DNA of 5,091 nucleotides from Thalassospiraceae bacterium (GTDB lineage Bacteria; Pseudomonadota; Alphaproteobacteria; Rhodospirillales; Magnetovibrionaceae), in assembly GCA_030637845.1 (NCBI GenBank), contig DAOWFT010000202.1:1-5091 (forward strand). Reading direction: 5' to 3'. A program made the position numbers and the translations under genes. Shown piece after piece: positions 1 to 4,983 of this stretch. The notes beneath the pieces were generated by a model. It ran no database searches. It had not been told where the DNA came from and saw nothing but the letters and a program-made list of their open reading frames with translations. The first letter of the stretch is position 1. Each line of letters begins with the position of its first letter.

Positions 1-174
1 ATCTATGGGAAAATATGACGCGCCCGGTATGTGGCGATAGGTGTATTCTTCGTAGGCATCGCGGTCTGCATGGGGCAGGTGAAAAGTCGCATCTATTATG
101 CGCACTTGCGGATTGCTTAGATTTTCTTCCAGCCATTCGGTGCTGACCAGCGCTTGTGGATTGGTGTAACTCAT
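1..174 (-). CDS. sseA: 3-mercaptopyruvate sulfurtransferase (SseA), N-terminal part only
   Basis: Reading the minus strand from the ATG at 174-172 gives 58 codons open to the window edge, so the gene is cut off. The visible protein begins MSYTNPQALVSTEWLEENL and continues with 'VRIIDATFHLP', 'RDAYEEY' and 'HIPGASYFPID'. This is the N-terminal rhodanese-fold signature of SseA/TST proteins (start of the first, non-catalytic rhodanese domain). The family transfers sulfur from 3-mercaptopyruvate to an acceptor (cyanide, thiol or thioredoxin), giving pyruvate; members have about 280 residues. The catalytic Cys loop of the second domain lies outside the window and cannot be checked. The gene follows cysK on the same strand after 96 bases, which suits a cysteine/sulfur module, and may be co-transcribed with it. 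The Shine-Dalgarno match is weak (AGAG about 10 bases before the ATG). Inverted repeats surround the start (described separately). A thiosulfate-specific rhodanese is the main alternative. Confidence 0.85.
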   Translation of the reverse strand, partial: MSYTNPQALVSTEWLEENLSNPQVRIIDATFHLPHADRDAYEEYTYRHIPGASYFPID

Positions 175-216
175 TTTTTTATTACTCTTTTTTAATGAAG
201 ATGTTTTTACACCAAT
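160..216 (-). repeat. 10-bp inverted repeat enclosing the sseA start codon
   Basis: ATTGGTGTAA at 160-169 is the exact reverse complement of TTACACCAAT at 207-216. On the mRNA the 5' arm lies in the leader and the 3' arm is codons 3-6 of sseA. Pairing would place the ribosome-binding region and the ATG (174-172) in a 37-base loop. Whether it works as an RNA fold or as two protein-binding half-sites is inference. The match itself is exact. Confidence 0.45.
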
Positions 217-223
217 AGAGTAA
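182..223 (-). repeat. 7-bp inverted repeat in the sseA leader, interleaved with the larger repeat
   Basis: TTACTCT at 182-188 pairs with AGAGTAA at 217-223. On the minus strand the second arm carries AGAG, the only Shine-Dalgarno-like bases before sseA. The arms alternate with those of the 160-169/207-216 repeat, so the two stems would form either a pseudoknot or mutually exclusive structures. The arms are short and AT-rich, so chance is a real possibility. Confidence 0.3.
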
Positions 224-270
224 CGCGATTTAAGCCTAAGCCCAAAAAAATAATTTTACAGCCAGCCTTC

Positions 271-1269
271 TTAAAGCCAATCTGGGCAGGGCAGGCCTTT
301 TTCCTTGAGGAAGGAAGGATTGAACAGCTTGCTTTGATAGCGGGTTCCGAAATCACCTAAAATCGTGACTATTGTGTGTCCCGGGCCCATTTTTTTGGCT
401 AAGGAAATTGCACCGGCCACATTAATGCCACTGGAACCGCCAAGGCACAGGCCCTCGTGCTTAAGCAGATCAAAAAGTATCGGCAATGCCTCTTCATCGG
501 GTATCTGGAATGCCTCATCAATAGCCGCGCCTTCAAGATTTGCGGTAATGCGCCCCTGACCGATACCTTCGGTTATTGAGCTTCCCTCGGATTTAAGCTC
601 GCCAGCTGTGTAATAGCTGAAAAGCGCCGCACCCATAGGATCGGCAAGGCCAATCACCACATCCTTGTTTCTTGCCTTTAATGCCATGCCAACCCCGGCC
701 ACGGTTCCACCGGTTCCGGCGGCGCAGATAAAGCCATCAATATTCCCGTCGGTTTGATCCCATATTTCCGGCCCGGTGGACAGCATGTGGGCATCACGGT
801 TGGCGGTGTTGTCGAATTGATTGGCCCAAATGGCGCCATGTGGCTCAGTTTTGGCAAGATCAAACGCTTTGCGTTCAGATACATGAACATAATTGTTCGA
901 ATCTCTATAGGGAACGGCTGGAACCTCAATCAGTTCGGCCCCGCAAAGGCGAATGGTGTCTTTCTTTTCACGGCTTTGGGTTTCGGGGATAATTATTACC
1001 GTGCGGTAGCCGAGCGAATTTCCCACCAGCGTAAGGCCAATTCCGGTGTTTCCGGCGGTGCCCTCAACAATTACCCCGCCCGGTTTTAAAAGACCGCGCT
1101 TTTCGGCATCGCGGATAATAAACAATGCAGCCCTGTCCTTGACCGACCCGCCCGGGTTCATGAATTCGGCCTTGCCCAGTATTTCGCATCCCGTGGCTTC
1201 GGATGCGGCATTAAGGCGAATAAGCGGGGTGTTGCCGATGGCGCCGGTGAAGCCTTTTTTAATTGTCAT
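271..1269 (-). CDS. cysK: Cysteine synthase A (O-acetylserine sulfhydrylase), alphaproteobacterial subtype
   Basis: This 332-residue PLP enzyme of fold type II makes L-cysteine from O-acetylserine and sulfide in the cytoplasm. Visible motifs are 'GNTPLIRL' (12-19), the PLP lysine K44 in 'NPGGSVKDRA', the substrate loop 'TAGNTG' (71-76), the phosphate-binding 'GTGGT' (185-189) and 'GGSSGINV' (277-284). The loop reads TAGNTG rather than the TSGNTG of enterobacterial CysK. Together with 'VPAVPYRDSNNY' and the C-terminal 'GTRYQSKLFNPSFL' this marks a distinct subfamily seen in alphaproteobacteria, so a specialised or different sulfur donor is possible. I chose the ATG at 1269-1267: it has a good Shine-Dalgarno (AGAAGG, 5 bases away) and the family's normal start. 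The open frame continues 34 codons upstream to 1371, but that stretch contains the promoter and operator. No clear terminator follows; a T-run on the minus strand after the stop lacks a convincing hairpin. Confidence 0.93.
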   Translation of the reverse strand: MTIKKGFTGAIGNTPLIRLNAASEATGCEILGKAEFMNPGGSVKDRAALFIIRDAEKRGLLKPGGVIVEGTAGNTGIGLTLVGNSLGYRTVIIIPETQSREKKDTIRLCGAELIEVPAVPYRDSNNYVHVSERKAFDLAKTEPHGAIWANQFDNTANRDAHMLSTGPEIWDQTDGNIDGFICAAGTGGTVAGVGMALKARNKDVVIGLADPMGAALFSYYTAGELKSEGSSITEGIGQGRITANLEGAAIDEAFQIPDEEALPILFDLLKHEGLCLGGSSGINVAGAISLAKKMGPGHTIVTILGDFGTRYQSKLFNPSFLKEKGLPCPDWL

Positions 1270-1274
1270 AACTG

Positions 1275-1280
1275 CCTTCT
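1275..1280 (-). promoter_or_regulatory. Ribosome binding site deciding the cysK start
   Basis: The minus strand reads AGAAGG, then five bases, then the ATG at 1269-1267. This is the best Shine-Dalgarno in the window and favours the 332-residue protein over the longer in-frame reading from 1371, whose first codons lie between the -35 and -10 boxes. Confidence 0.75.
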
Positions 1281-1295
1281 TTATTATGTTATTTA

Positions 1296-1315
1296 TTACA
1301 TCTTTATTGATGTAA
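1296..1315 (-). repeat. Small inverted repeat in the cysK 5' leader
   Basis: TTACATC (1296-1302) and GATGTAA (1309-1315) form a perfect 7-bp stem with a 6-base loop. It lies inside the predicted cysK leader, about 15 bases upstream of the Shine-Dalgarno. It could be a weak 5' mRNA hairpin. It is AT-rich and there is no independent sign of function. Confidence 0.35.
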
Positions 1316-1322
1316 AATATAC

Positions 1323-1351
1323 CATACCAACAAAATAATTGTGTTGGTATG
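1323..1351. promoter_or_regulatory. Probable operator: perfect 10-bp palindrome next to the cysK -10 box
   Basis: CATACCAACA (1323-1332), 9 bases, then TGTTGGTATG (1342-1351) is a perfect inverted repeat with 10-bp arms. It directly abuts the -10 hexamer at 1352-1357 and covers the expected transcription start. Because transcription should begin within the promoter-proximal arm, most of that arm would not be in the RNA, so a DNA-level site for a dimeric regulator is more likely than an RNA hairpin. The regulator cannot be named from sequence. A sulfur-responsive repressor is an inference from the gene it controls. Confidence 0.65.
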
Positions 1352-1380
1352 AATATAGTGTCTAGCGCCATTTATATCAA
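1352..1380 (-). promoter_or_regulatory. Sigma-70-type promoter of cysK
   Basis: The minus strand has TTGATA (1380-1375), a 17-base spacer and TATATT (1357-1352). Each hexamer matches consensus at five of six positions and the spacing is optimal. It lies between the nudF stop and the cysK start, giving a leader of about 75 bases. This argues that cysK starts its own transcript rather than depending on readthrough from nudF. Confidence 0.7.
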
Positions 1381-1405
1381 GGCGATAACAAAGAAATTGT
1401 GGCGG

Positions 1406-2071
1406 TTATTTAGTCCAGCGCGCTCGCATTGAGGCATGGTTGGTGGCAAACCACTGCATGGCGATAAGCGTCATGGAATTAATGAAACGGCCCTGATCCA
1501 GCCATTTTAAGGCATCACCAACATCAACCGGCAGCACGCGGATGTCTTCGTGTTCTTCCGTCAGGCCGTATACTCCACCGGCATTGCTGGCGTTTATCCG
1601 GGCGCAGAATAAAAACATGCTTTCGGTTGATCCGCCGGGACTGACCAGATAGTGGGTGATGGGGACCATGTCCAGCACCTCGCAATTTGCTTCTTCAACT
1701 GCTTCGCGCCTTATTACGCTATCTGGGGTTTCGCCCTCGTCAATTATTCCTGCAACTATTTCTAAAATCCACGGCGAGAATTTTTCCTCATCAAACCATG
1801 GTGATTTAAGTGCGGCATATGCACCGGGGCGAAACTGTTCGATAAAAACAAGTTTTTCAATATCGGGATCGTAAAGAATTGCCGCGGCGGCGTGTCCGCG
1901 TTCAAATATTTCGCGGCTCATTTTACCGCTCATGCCCCCATCATGAAGCGAATGACGCAACAGATATTTATCTAGCTTGAAATAGCCGTCCCAGACGCGG
2001 GTTTTTTCAACAACCTCAACATCATCTGTTTTTAAATTTTCACTTGGATAAGGCTTGTCGTCATTAATCAC
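1406..2071 (-). CDS. nudF: Nudix hydrolase, ADP-ribose pyrophosphatase family (NudF-like)
   Basis: With the GTG start at 2071 this is a 221-residue protein. It likely hydrolyses ADP-ribose or a related nucleoside diphosphate sugar to AMP and the sugar phosphate in the cytosol. The Nudix box runs from 108 to 130: G108, E114, R122-E123, E126-E127. The usual glycine near its end is N129 ('EEANCEV' instead of 'EEAG..'). Other NudF hallmarks are 'VFIEQFRPGAY' (75-85), 'LEIVAG' (103-108), 'YLVSPGGSTES' (141-151) and 'GLTEEHEDIRV' (169-179), whose acidic residues correspond to the E. coli ADPRase catalytic loop. The frame is open to an ATG at 2188, but that would overlap the upstream gene by over 100 bases and add 39 residues unlike the family. 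The GTG has an SD-like GGGG 9 bases upstream and lies 5 bases after the upstream stop. Hydrolysis of other substrates, such as GDP-mannose, is possible. Confidence 0.9.
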   Translation of the reverse strand: MINDDKPYPSENLKTDDVEVVEKTRVWDGYFKLDKYLLRHSLHDGGMSGKMSREIFERGHAAAAILYDPDIEKLVFIEQFRPGAYAALKSPWFDEEKFSPWILEIVAGIIDEGETPDSVIRREAVEEANCEVLDMVPITHYLVSPGGSTESMFLFCARINASNAGGVYGLTEEHEDIRVLPVDVGDALKWLDQGRFINSMTLIAMQWFATNHASMRARWTK

Positions 2072-2092
2072 AGGTTTTAACCCCAAAACCTG
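2071..2092 (-). promoter_or_regulatory. Hairpin at the copD-like/nudF junction, possible translational coupling element
   Basis: CAGGTTTT (2071-2078), six bases, AAAACCTG (2085-2092) is a perfect 8-bp inverted repeat. In the mRNA the loop carries the SD-like GGGG. The UAA stop of the copD-like gene (2079-2077) begins in the loop, and the last paired base is the first G of the nudF GTG (2071). A ribosome finishing the upstream gene would open the stem. There is no U-run after it, so it is not a typical terminator. Confidence 0.5.
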
Positions 2093-2544
2093 CCGGAAAC
2101 ACCAACCGTAATATTTACAAGACCCAAAATCATGTTGGTTGCAACGGCGCGACGAATAACGCCTAAATGAATTGCGGCATCGGGCCATGTCTCGCTGGCG
2201 ACGGCGATTTTAAATTTTTTGTAAGGAACAAAATAAACAAAAATGAAAAGCACCACCATCACCCAACCGATGATGTGCATAAGCTCAACATGGTATCCGG
2301 CGGCGGCAAAGCTTCCAAAATCGTAATAAACCATTGAATAGCCGGTAACCGGCATAACAATTACCGAAATCCAGACCCACATGAAAAATTTTGGAAATAC
2401 TTTTGACCAAACGCCAAGCCGTTCAGGCGGGGCAAGAAAGCCCAATGACGGACGCAAAAATCCCCACGCAAAAACCATTCCGCCGACCCAGATAACCGCG
2501 CCAAGGGTGTGAAGTGAATTTACATAAGGAAAAAGCATGTCCAT
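2077..2544 (-). CDS. CopD-like integral membrane protein
   Basis: This is a 155-residue hydrophobic protein with four likely membrane helices, at about 8-30, 50-74, 84-108 and 128-150. 'HTLGAVIWVGGMVF' (12-25) and the closing 'IRRAVATNMILGLVNITVG' (130-148) resemble the CopD superfamily. Histidines H12, H85 and H90 lie in or next to the helices, where they might bind copper or heme. CopD proteins are linked to copper handling, but many short bacterial members have no proven role, so the function is open. The ATG at 2544 has no clear Shine-Dalgarno; M3 (2538) is an alternative start. There are 82 bases to the dadA stop upstream and 5 bases to nudF downstream, with a hairpin spanning that junction. 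This suggests a two-gene unit with nudF, although no shared biochemistry is obvious. No copper chaperone, copC or copper regulator is nearby. Confidence 0.65.
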   Translation of the reverse strand: MDMLFPYVNSLHTLGAVIWVGGMVFAWGFLRPSLGFLAPPERLGVWSKVFPKFFMWVWISVIVMPVTGYSMVYYDFGSFAAAGYHVELMHIIGWVMVVLFIFVYFVPYKKFKIAVASETWPDAAIHLGVIRRAVATNMILGLVNITVGVSGRFWG

Positions 2545-2550
2545 GTTTTA

Positions 2551-2568
2551 ATGTTGGCGTGTCAACAT
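2551..2568. repeat. Short palindrome upstream of the CopD-like gene
   Basis: ATGTTG (2551-2556), six bases, CAACAT (2563-2568) is a perfect 6-bp inverted repeat starting 7 bases upstream of the copD-like ATG. A TTGACA-like hexamer on the minus strand overlaps it, but no -10 box at proper distance was found. It may be an operator or a leader hairpin, or chance. Confidence 0.3.
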
Positions 2569-2626
2569 CGGGCAATCAAGGGGTGATTGGGGCCATCTTG
2601 TAACCATATGAATTATAATACCAATT

Positions 2627-3892
2627 TTAAGAAAAGCGTTCCCAGCCGATGCCGCTTATGTCTACTTCGGGGTGGACACCACGGGCAAGGCTGGCGATGA
2701 TTCGCCCCGAACCAGCGGCCATTGTCCAACCCAATGTGCCATGCCCGGTGTTTAGCAAAAGATTTTCCTGTGGTCCGCGCCCGATAATCGGAACCCCATC
2801 CGGCGTTGACGGGCGCAGTCCCGTCCAGAACTCGGCCTTGGTTTCGTCGCAGGCATTTGGAAAAAGACTGGTTGCTAAATCCATGGTCATAGCCGATCTG
2901 TTGGCCTCTATTTCGTTGTTGTAGCCGTTGAATTCGGCTGTTCCAGCAGCGCGCAAGCGATTACCCAGTCGGGTGAAAACCATTTTGTGTTCGGTGTCTG
3001 TGATGCTGATATTAGGCGCGGCCATGGTGTTTGTTATTGGCATTGTAAGCGAATATCCCTTTATTGGATAAATTGCCAACTTGATGCCCATGTCCTTAAC
3101 CGCAGCGGGTGAATGGCTACCCAACGCCAAAACAAAAACATCACCTTTTATTTCGCCGCCGTTTTCTTTTGCATCGGTGATTACACTTTTTACTTTCCAC
3201 ATATCGGTATTCAGGCCGTGTACGTTTACGCCATATCTAAATGAAACACCCATCTGGATACATTTTTTTTCCAGCTCCTTGGTGAAGGTGTAGGCATCAC
3301 CGCTTTCATCGTGGGGGCACCATGTTCCACCCACCAATGTATCGGTTGAATTGGCCAATGACGGTTCAAGCTCAATACACCCAGCCCGATCAAGCACCTG
3401 TCTTTCGCAGCCCAGTTCACCGATTGCCTGCACGCGCGAAATTGCCACGTCAAAATCTGTTTGGTTGCGATAAATATTCAAGATCCCAAGTTCCAGCAAA
3501 TCGTATTCGATGCCGGTTTCTTGCCTTAGCTCTTTGAATTGTTTTCTGGAAAAAAGCGCCATCCGTAATATTTTGGCGACATTTTCCCAAAAATACTGCT
3601 CCTTGCTGTTAGCAAGAAATTTTAACGTCCATGCCCACAATGTTGGATCAAGTCGCAAACGATAAAGTAGGGGGGCGTCATGGCGGCCAAGCCATTTAAG
3701 GCCCTGCCATAAAACGCCGGGCTGGGCCCACGGTTCGCAATGGTTTGCAGATAGCTGCCCGCCGTTGGCGAAGCTGGTTTCCAGGGCCGCACCTTCGCGA
3801 CGGTCAAGAACCTCAACCTCGAAGCCCTCACGGGCCAGATAATAAGCACTGGTAACGCCAATAACGCCCGCACCCAGAACAACCGCCTTCAT
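2627..3892 (-). CDS. dadA: D-amino-acid dehydrogenase (DadA-type FAD oxidoreductase)
   Basis: This 421-residue protein is within the usual 415-435 for DadA. The family deaminates D-amino acids, chiefly D-alanine, to 2-oxo acids and ammonia, passing electrons to the respiratory chain; it is peripheral to the inner membrane. Visible features are the dinucleotide-binding start 'VVLGAGVIGVTSAYYLA' (4-20) with G7, G9 and G12, and an acidic residue ending the second strand (D30). The DadA signature 'ETSFANGGQLS' (38-48) is followed by 'PWAQPGV' (54-60). 'YPIKGYSLT' (275-283) and the C-terminal FAD segment 'TGLRPSTPDGVPIIGRG' (357-373) with 'NTGHGTLGWTMAAGSG' (381-396) are also present. The ATG at 3892 begins right at the FAD fold, with GGGG 8 bases upstream as the only SD-like bases. 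No alanine racemase or lrp gene is adjacent, unlike many dad loci, so the natural substrate may not be D-alanine. The gene is divergent from the hydrate dehydratase. Confidence 0.9.
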   Translation of the reverse strand: MKAVVLGAGVIGVTSAYYLAREGFEVEVLDRREGAALETSFANGGQLSANHCEPWAQPGVLWQGLKWLGRHDAPLLYRLRLDPTLWAWTLKFLANSKEQYFWENVAKILRMALFSRKQFKELRQETGIEYDLLELGILNIYRNQTDFDVAISRVQAIGELGCERQVLDRAGCIELEPSLANSTDTLVGGTWCPHDESGDAYTFTKELEKKCIQMGVSFRYGVNVHGLNTDMWKVKSVITDAKENGGEIKGDVFVLALGSHSPAAVKDMGIKLAIYPIKGYSLTMPITNTMAAPNISITDTEHKMVFTRLGNRLRAAGTAEFNGYNNEIEANRSAMTMDLATSLFPNACDETKAEFWTGLRPSTPDGVPIIGRGPQENLLLNTGHGTLGWTMAAGSGRIIASLARGVHPEVDISGIGWERFS

Positions 3893-3978
3893 ATTTTTAA
3901 CCCCATAATTTCAACTAGGCTTTATAATAGATAACAGCTTCATACTAAATAGAAACAATGTGATCGAGCTAGCTGAAA
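3893..3978. promoter_or_regulatory. Divergent intergenic region between dadA and nnrD
   Basis: These 86 AT-rich bases must hold the start signals for both flanking genes unless longer transcripts enter. On the plus strand TATAAT (3923-3928) is a perfect -10 hexamer, and the overlapping minus-strand bases read TATTAT (3929-3924), so one AT core could serve both directions. No good -35 box stands at the right distance on either strand. The assignment of promoters is therefore tentative. Confidence 0.35.
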
Positions 3979-4944
3979 ATGCCAGATAAAACATCAAGCA
4001 AGACAAAGCAAAGACCAGATAATTCACCCTTGTTATGGAAGGATGAAATCAACTGGCCCGACAGGTATTCAAACAAATATACCCGTGGCCATGTGTTGGT
4101 GGTCGGCGGCCCCATTATGACCGGGGCGGCACGGTTGGCGGCAATGGCTGCGCGCCGCGCCGGGGCAGGGATTGTTAGTATCGCAACCAGCGATGCGGCC
4201 TTTGATATTTACGCAACCGCAACCGAGCCCGGAACAATAATCACCCCGTTTAAGGGGCTGGATGGCTTTAAAAAAATAATTTCCTCTAAACGTAAAAACA
4301 CAATCGTTATTGGCCCCGGGGCGGGCGACAGCATTTCCGGGGCAAGCGTTGAGGATATGGTGTTGGCGGCAATTGGTTCCGGCCTGAACGTGGTTGTGGA
4401 TGCCGACGGCATAAACGCGTTCAAGGGAAACCCTGAAAAGCTTTTCAAGGCCATTAAGGCCAACTCTGGCCAGGCCAACTCTGGCCAGGCCAACTCTGGT
4501 AAGGGTAAATCCGGCCAGGTGGTTCTCACCCCCCATGGTGGAGAGTTTGCCCGGCTATTTCCCCAATTAACCAATACCCCAGAGGATACCCCAGAGGAAA
4601 AGCTGGAAATGGCACTAAAAGCAGCCAAGCTTTCCGGCGCGGTGGTGGTGTTCAAGGGGGCCGATACGGTCATTGCCGGGCCGGGTGGTATGGGGGTGGT
4701 CGATTCTACCGCTCCCGCATGGCTGGCCACCGCCGGAAGCGGGGATGTGCTGGCCGGAATTATTGGCGCCATGCTGGCCCAAGGTGTTAATGAAGGCATG
4801 GATGGCATGTCTGGCGCATCGGCTGGCGTGTGGATACAGGCCCGCTCTGCCAGCATTTTTGGGCCGGGATTAGTGGCCGAGGACATCATCCAAACCTTGC
4901 CCCGGGTGTGGTCCGAGCTGGCCCGGGAAATATCTGGAAAGTAA
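3979..4944 (+). CDS. nnrD: ADP-dependent NAD(P)H-hydrate dehydratase, stand-alone (YjeF C-terminal domain)
   Basis: This 321-residue cytosolic repair enzyme of the ribokinase-like fold dehydrates S-NADHX/NADPHX back to NAD(P)H using ADP. Visible motifs are 'GHVLVVGG' (37-44), 'IGPGAG' (111-116), 'VVVDADGINAF' (138-148), 'VVLTPHGGEFARLF' (181-194), 'VVFKGADT' (223-230) and the catalytic glycine-rich 'TAGSGDVLAG' (251-260) with D256. Most bacterial Nnr proteins carry an N-terminal epimerase domain and have about 500 residues; here only a 35-residue leader precedes the dehydratase, so an epimerase would have to be encoded elsewhere. A TAG stop at 3970-3972 in frame rules out an upstream extension, and no Shine-Dalgarno is evident. 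Residues 161-180 are an ANSGQ repeat encoded by a 15-bp tandem repeat, and a second 12-bp duplication encodes TPED/TPEE (200-207). In 'GVWIQARSA' (283-291) Q287 replaces the histidine common in the family. Confidence 0.9.
   Translation: MPDKTSSKTKQRPDNSPLLWKDEINWPDRYSNKYTRGHVLVVGGPIMTGAARLAAMAARRAGAGIVSIATSDAAFDIYATATEPGTIITPFKGLDGFKKIISSKRKNTIVIGPGAGDSISGASVEDMVLAAIGSGLNVVVDADGINAFKGNPEKLFKAIKANSGQANSGQANSGKGKSGQVVLTPHGGEFARLFPQLTNTPEDTPEEKLEMALKAAKLSGAVVVFKGADTVIAGPGGMGVVDSTAPAWLATAGSGDVLAGIIGAMLAQGVNEGMDGMSGASAGVWIQARSASIFGPGLVAEDIIQTLPRVWSELAREISGK
4459..4518 (+). repeat. In-frame 15-bp tandem repeat inside nnrD
   Basis: The unit GCCAACTCTGGCCAG occurs exactly at 4459-4473 and 4474-4488, then with two changes at 4489-4503 and four at 4504-4518. 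It encodes ANSGQ, ANSGQ, ANSGK, GKSGQ. The period is a multiple of three, so copy changes keep the frame. It lies in the stretch just before the 'VVLTPHGGEF' strand, which is normally a short loop. Confidence 0.85.
4574..4597 (+). repeat. In-frame 12-bp tandem duplication inside nnrD
   Basis: ATACCCCAGAGG is present twice with no gap (4574-4585, 4586-4597). It encodes TPED followed by TPEE after the 'FPQLTN' segment. It is a second frame-preserving duplication in the same gene, 55 bases downstream of the 15-bp repeat. Confidence 0.85.
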
Positions 4945-4957
4945 CAAAACGGGGACA

Positions 4958-4983
4958 TTGACAGGGGAAATGGTTGCTATAAA
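4958..4983 (+). promoter_or_regulatory. Promoter of the tRNA-Leu gene
   Basis: A perfect -35 hexamer TTGACA (4958-4963) is followed by TGCTATAAA, an extended -10 with TATAAA at 4978-4983. The spacing between hexamers is only 14 bases; reading the -10 as TAAAGT (4980-4985) gives 16. Immediately after comes a GC-rich stretch, GTGCGCGGCC (4984-4993), of the kind found at stringently controlled stable-RNA promoters. It starts 13 bases after the nnrD stop. Confidence 0.6.

Noticed and set aside
217..251. Separate sseA promoter (TTGGGC, 17 bases, TACTCT on the minus strand)
   Set aside because: Both hexamers match consensus poorly; transcription from the cysK promoter explains sseA as well.
236..290. 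Possible terminator after cysK
   Set aside because: A T-run on the minus strand is present, but the best stem before it is about four base pairs with mismatches, too weak to call.
1270..1371. 34-codon N-terminal extension of cysteine synthase
   Set aside because: The extra codons contain the -10 box and the palindrome, have no Shine-Dalgarno, and do not resemble the family; the ATG at 1269 is well supported.
2072..2188. 39-codon N-terminal extension of the Nudix hydrolase from an ATG at 2188
   Set aside because: It would overlap the CopD-like gene by over 100 bases, and its Cys/Arg-rich sequence is the out-of-frame reading of that gene.
2612..2617. TATAAT on the minus strand before the CopD-like gene
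   Set aside because: It is a perfect -10 hexamer in an AT-rich gap, but no acceptable -35 box lies 15-19 bases upstream and there is no extended -10.
3889..3906. Five-codon upstream ORF (MGLKI) whose TGA overlaps the dadA ATG
   Set aside because: It has no ribosome-binding site, and an ORF this short arises easily by chance; noted only because of the exact stop-start overlap.
4069..4536. Second minus-strand open frame opposite nnrD (155 codons)
   Set aside because: Same region and reasoning. Its internal 'GLARV' repeat is only the complement of the 15-bp tandem repeat in nnrD.
4209..4958. Long open frame on the minus strand opposite nnrD (249 codons)
   Set aside because: It lies almost wholly antisense to a gene with clear enzyme motifs, is rich in Pro, Ser and Ala as expected from the complement of GC-rich codons, and shows no recognisable domain.
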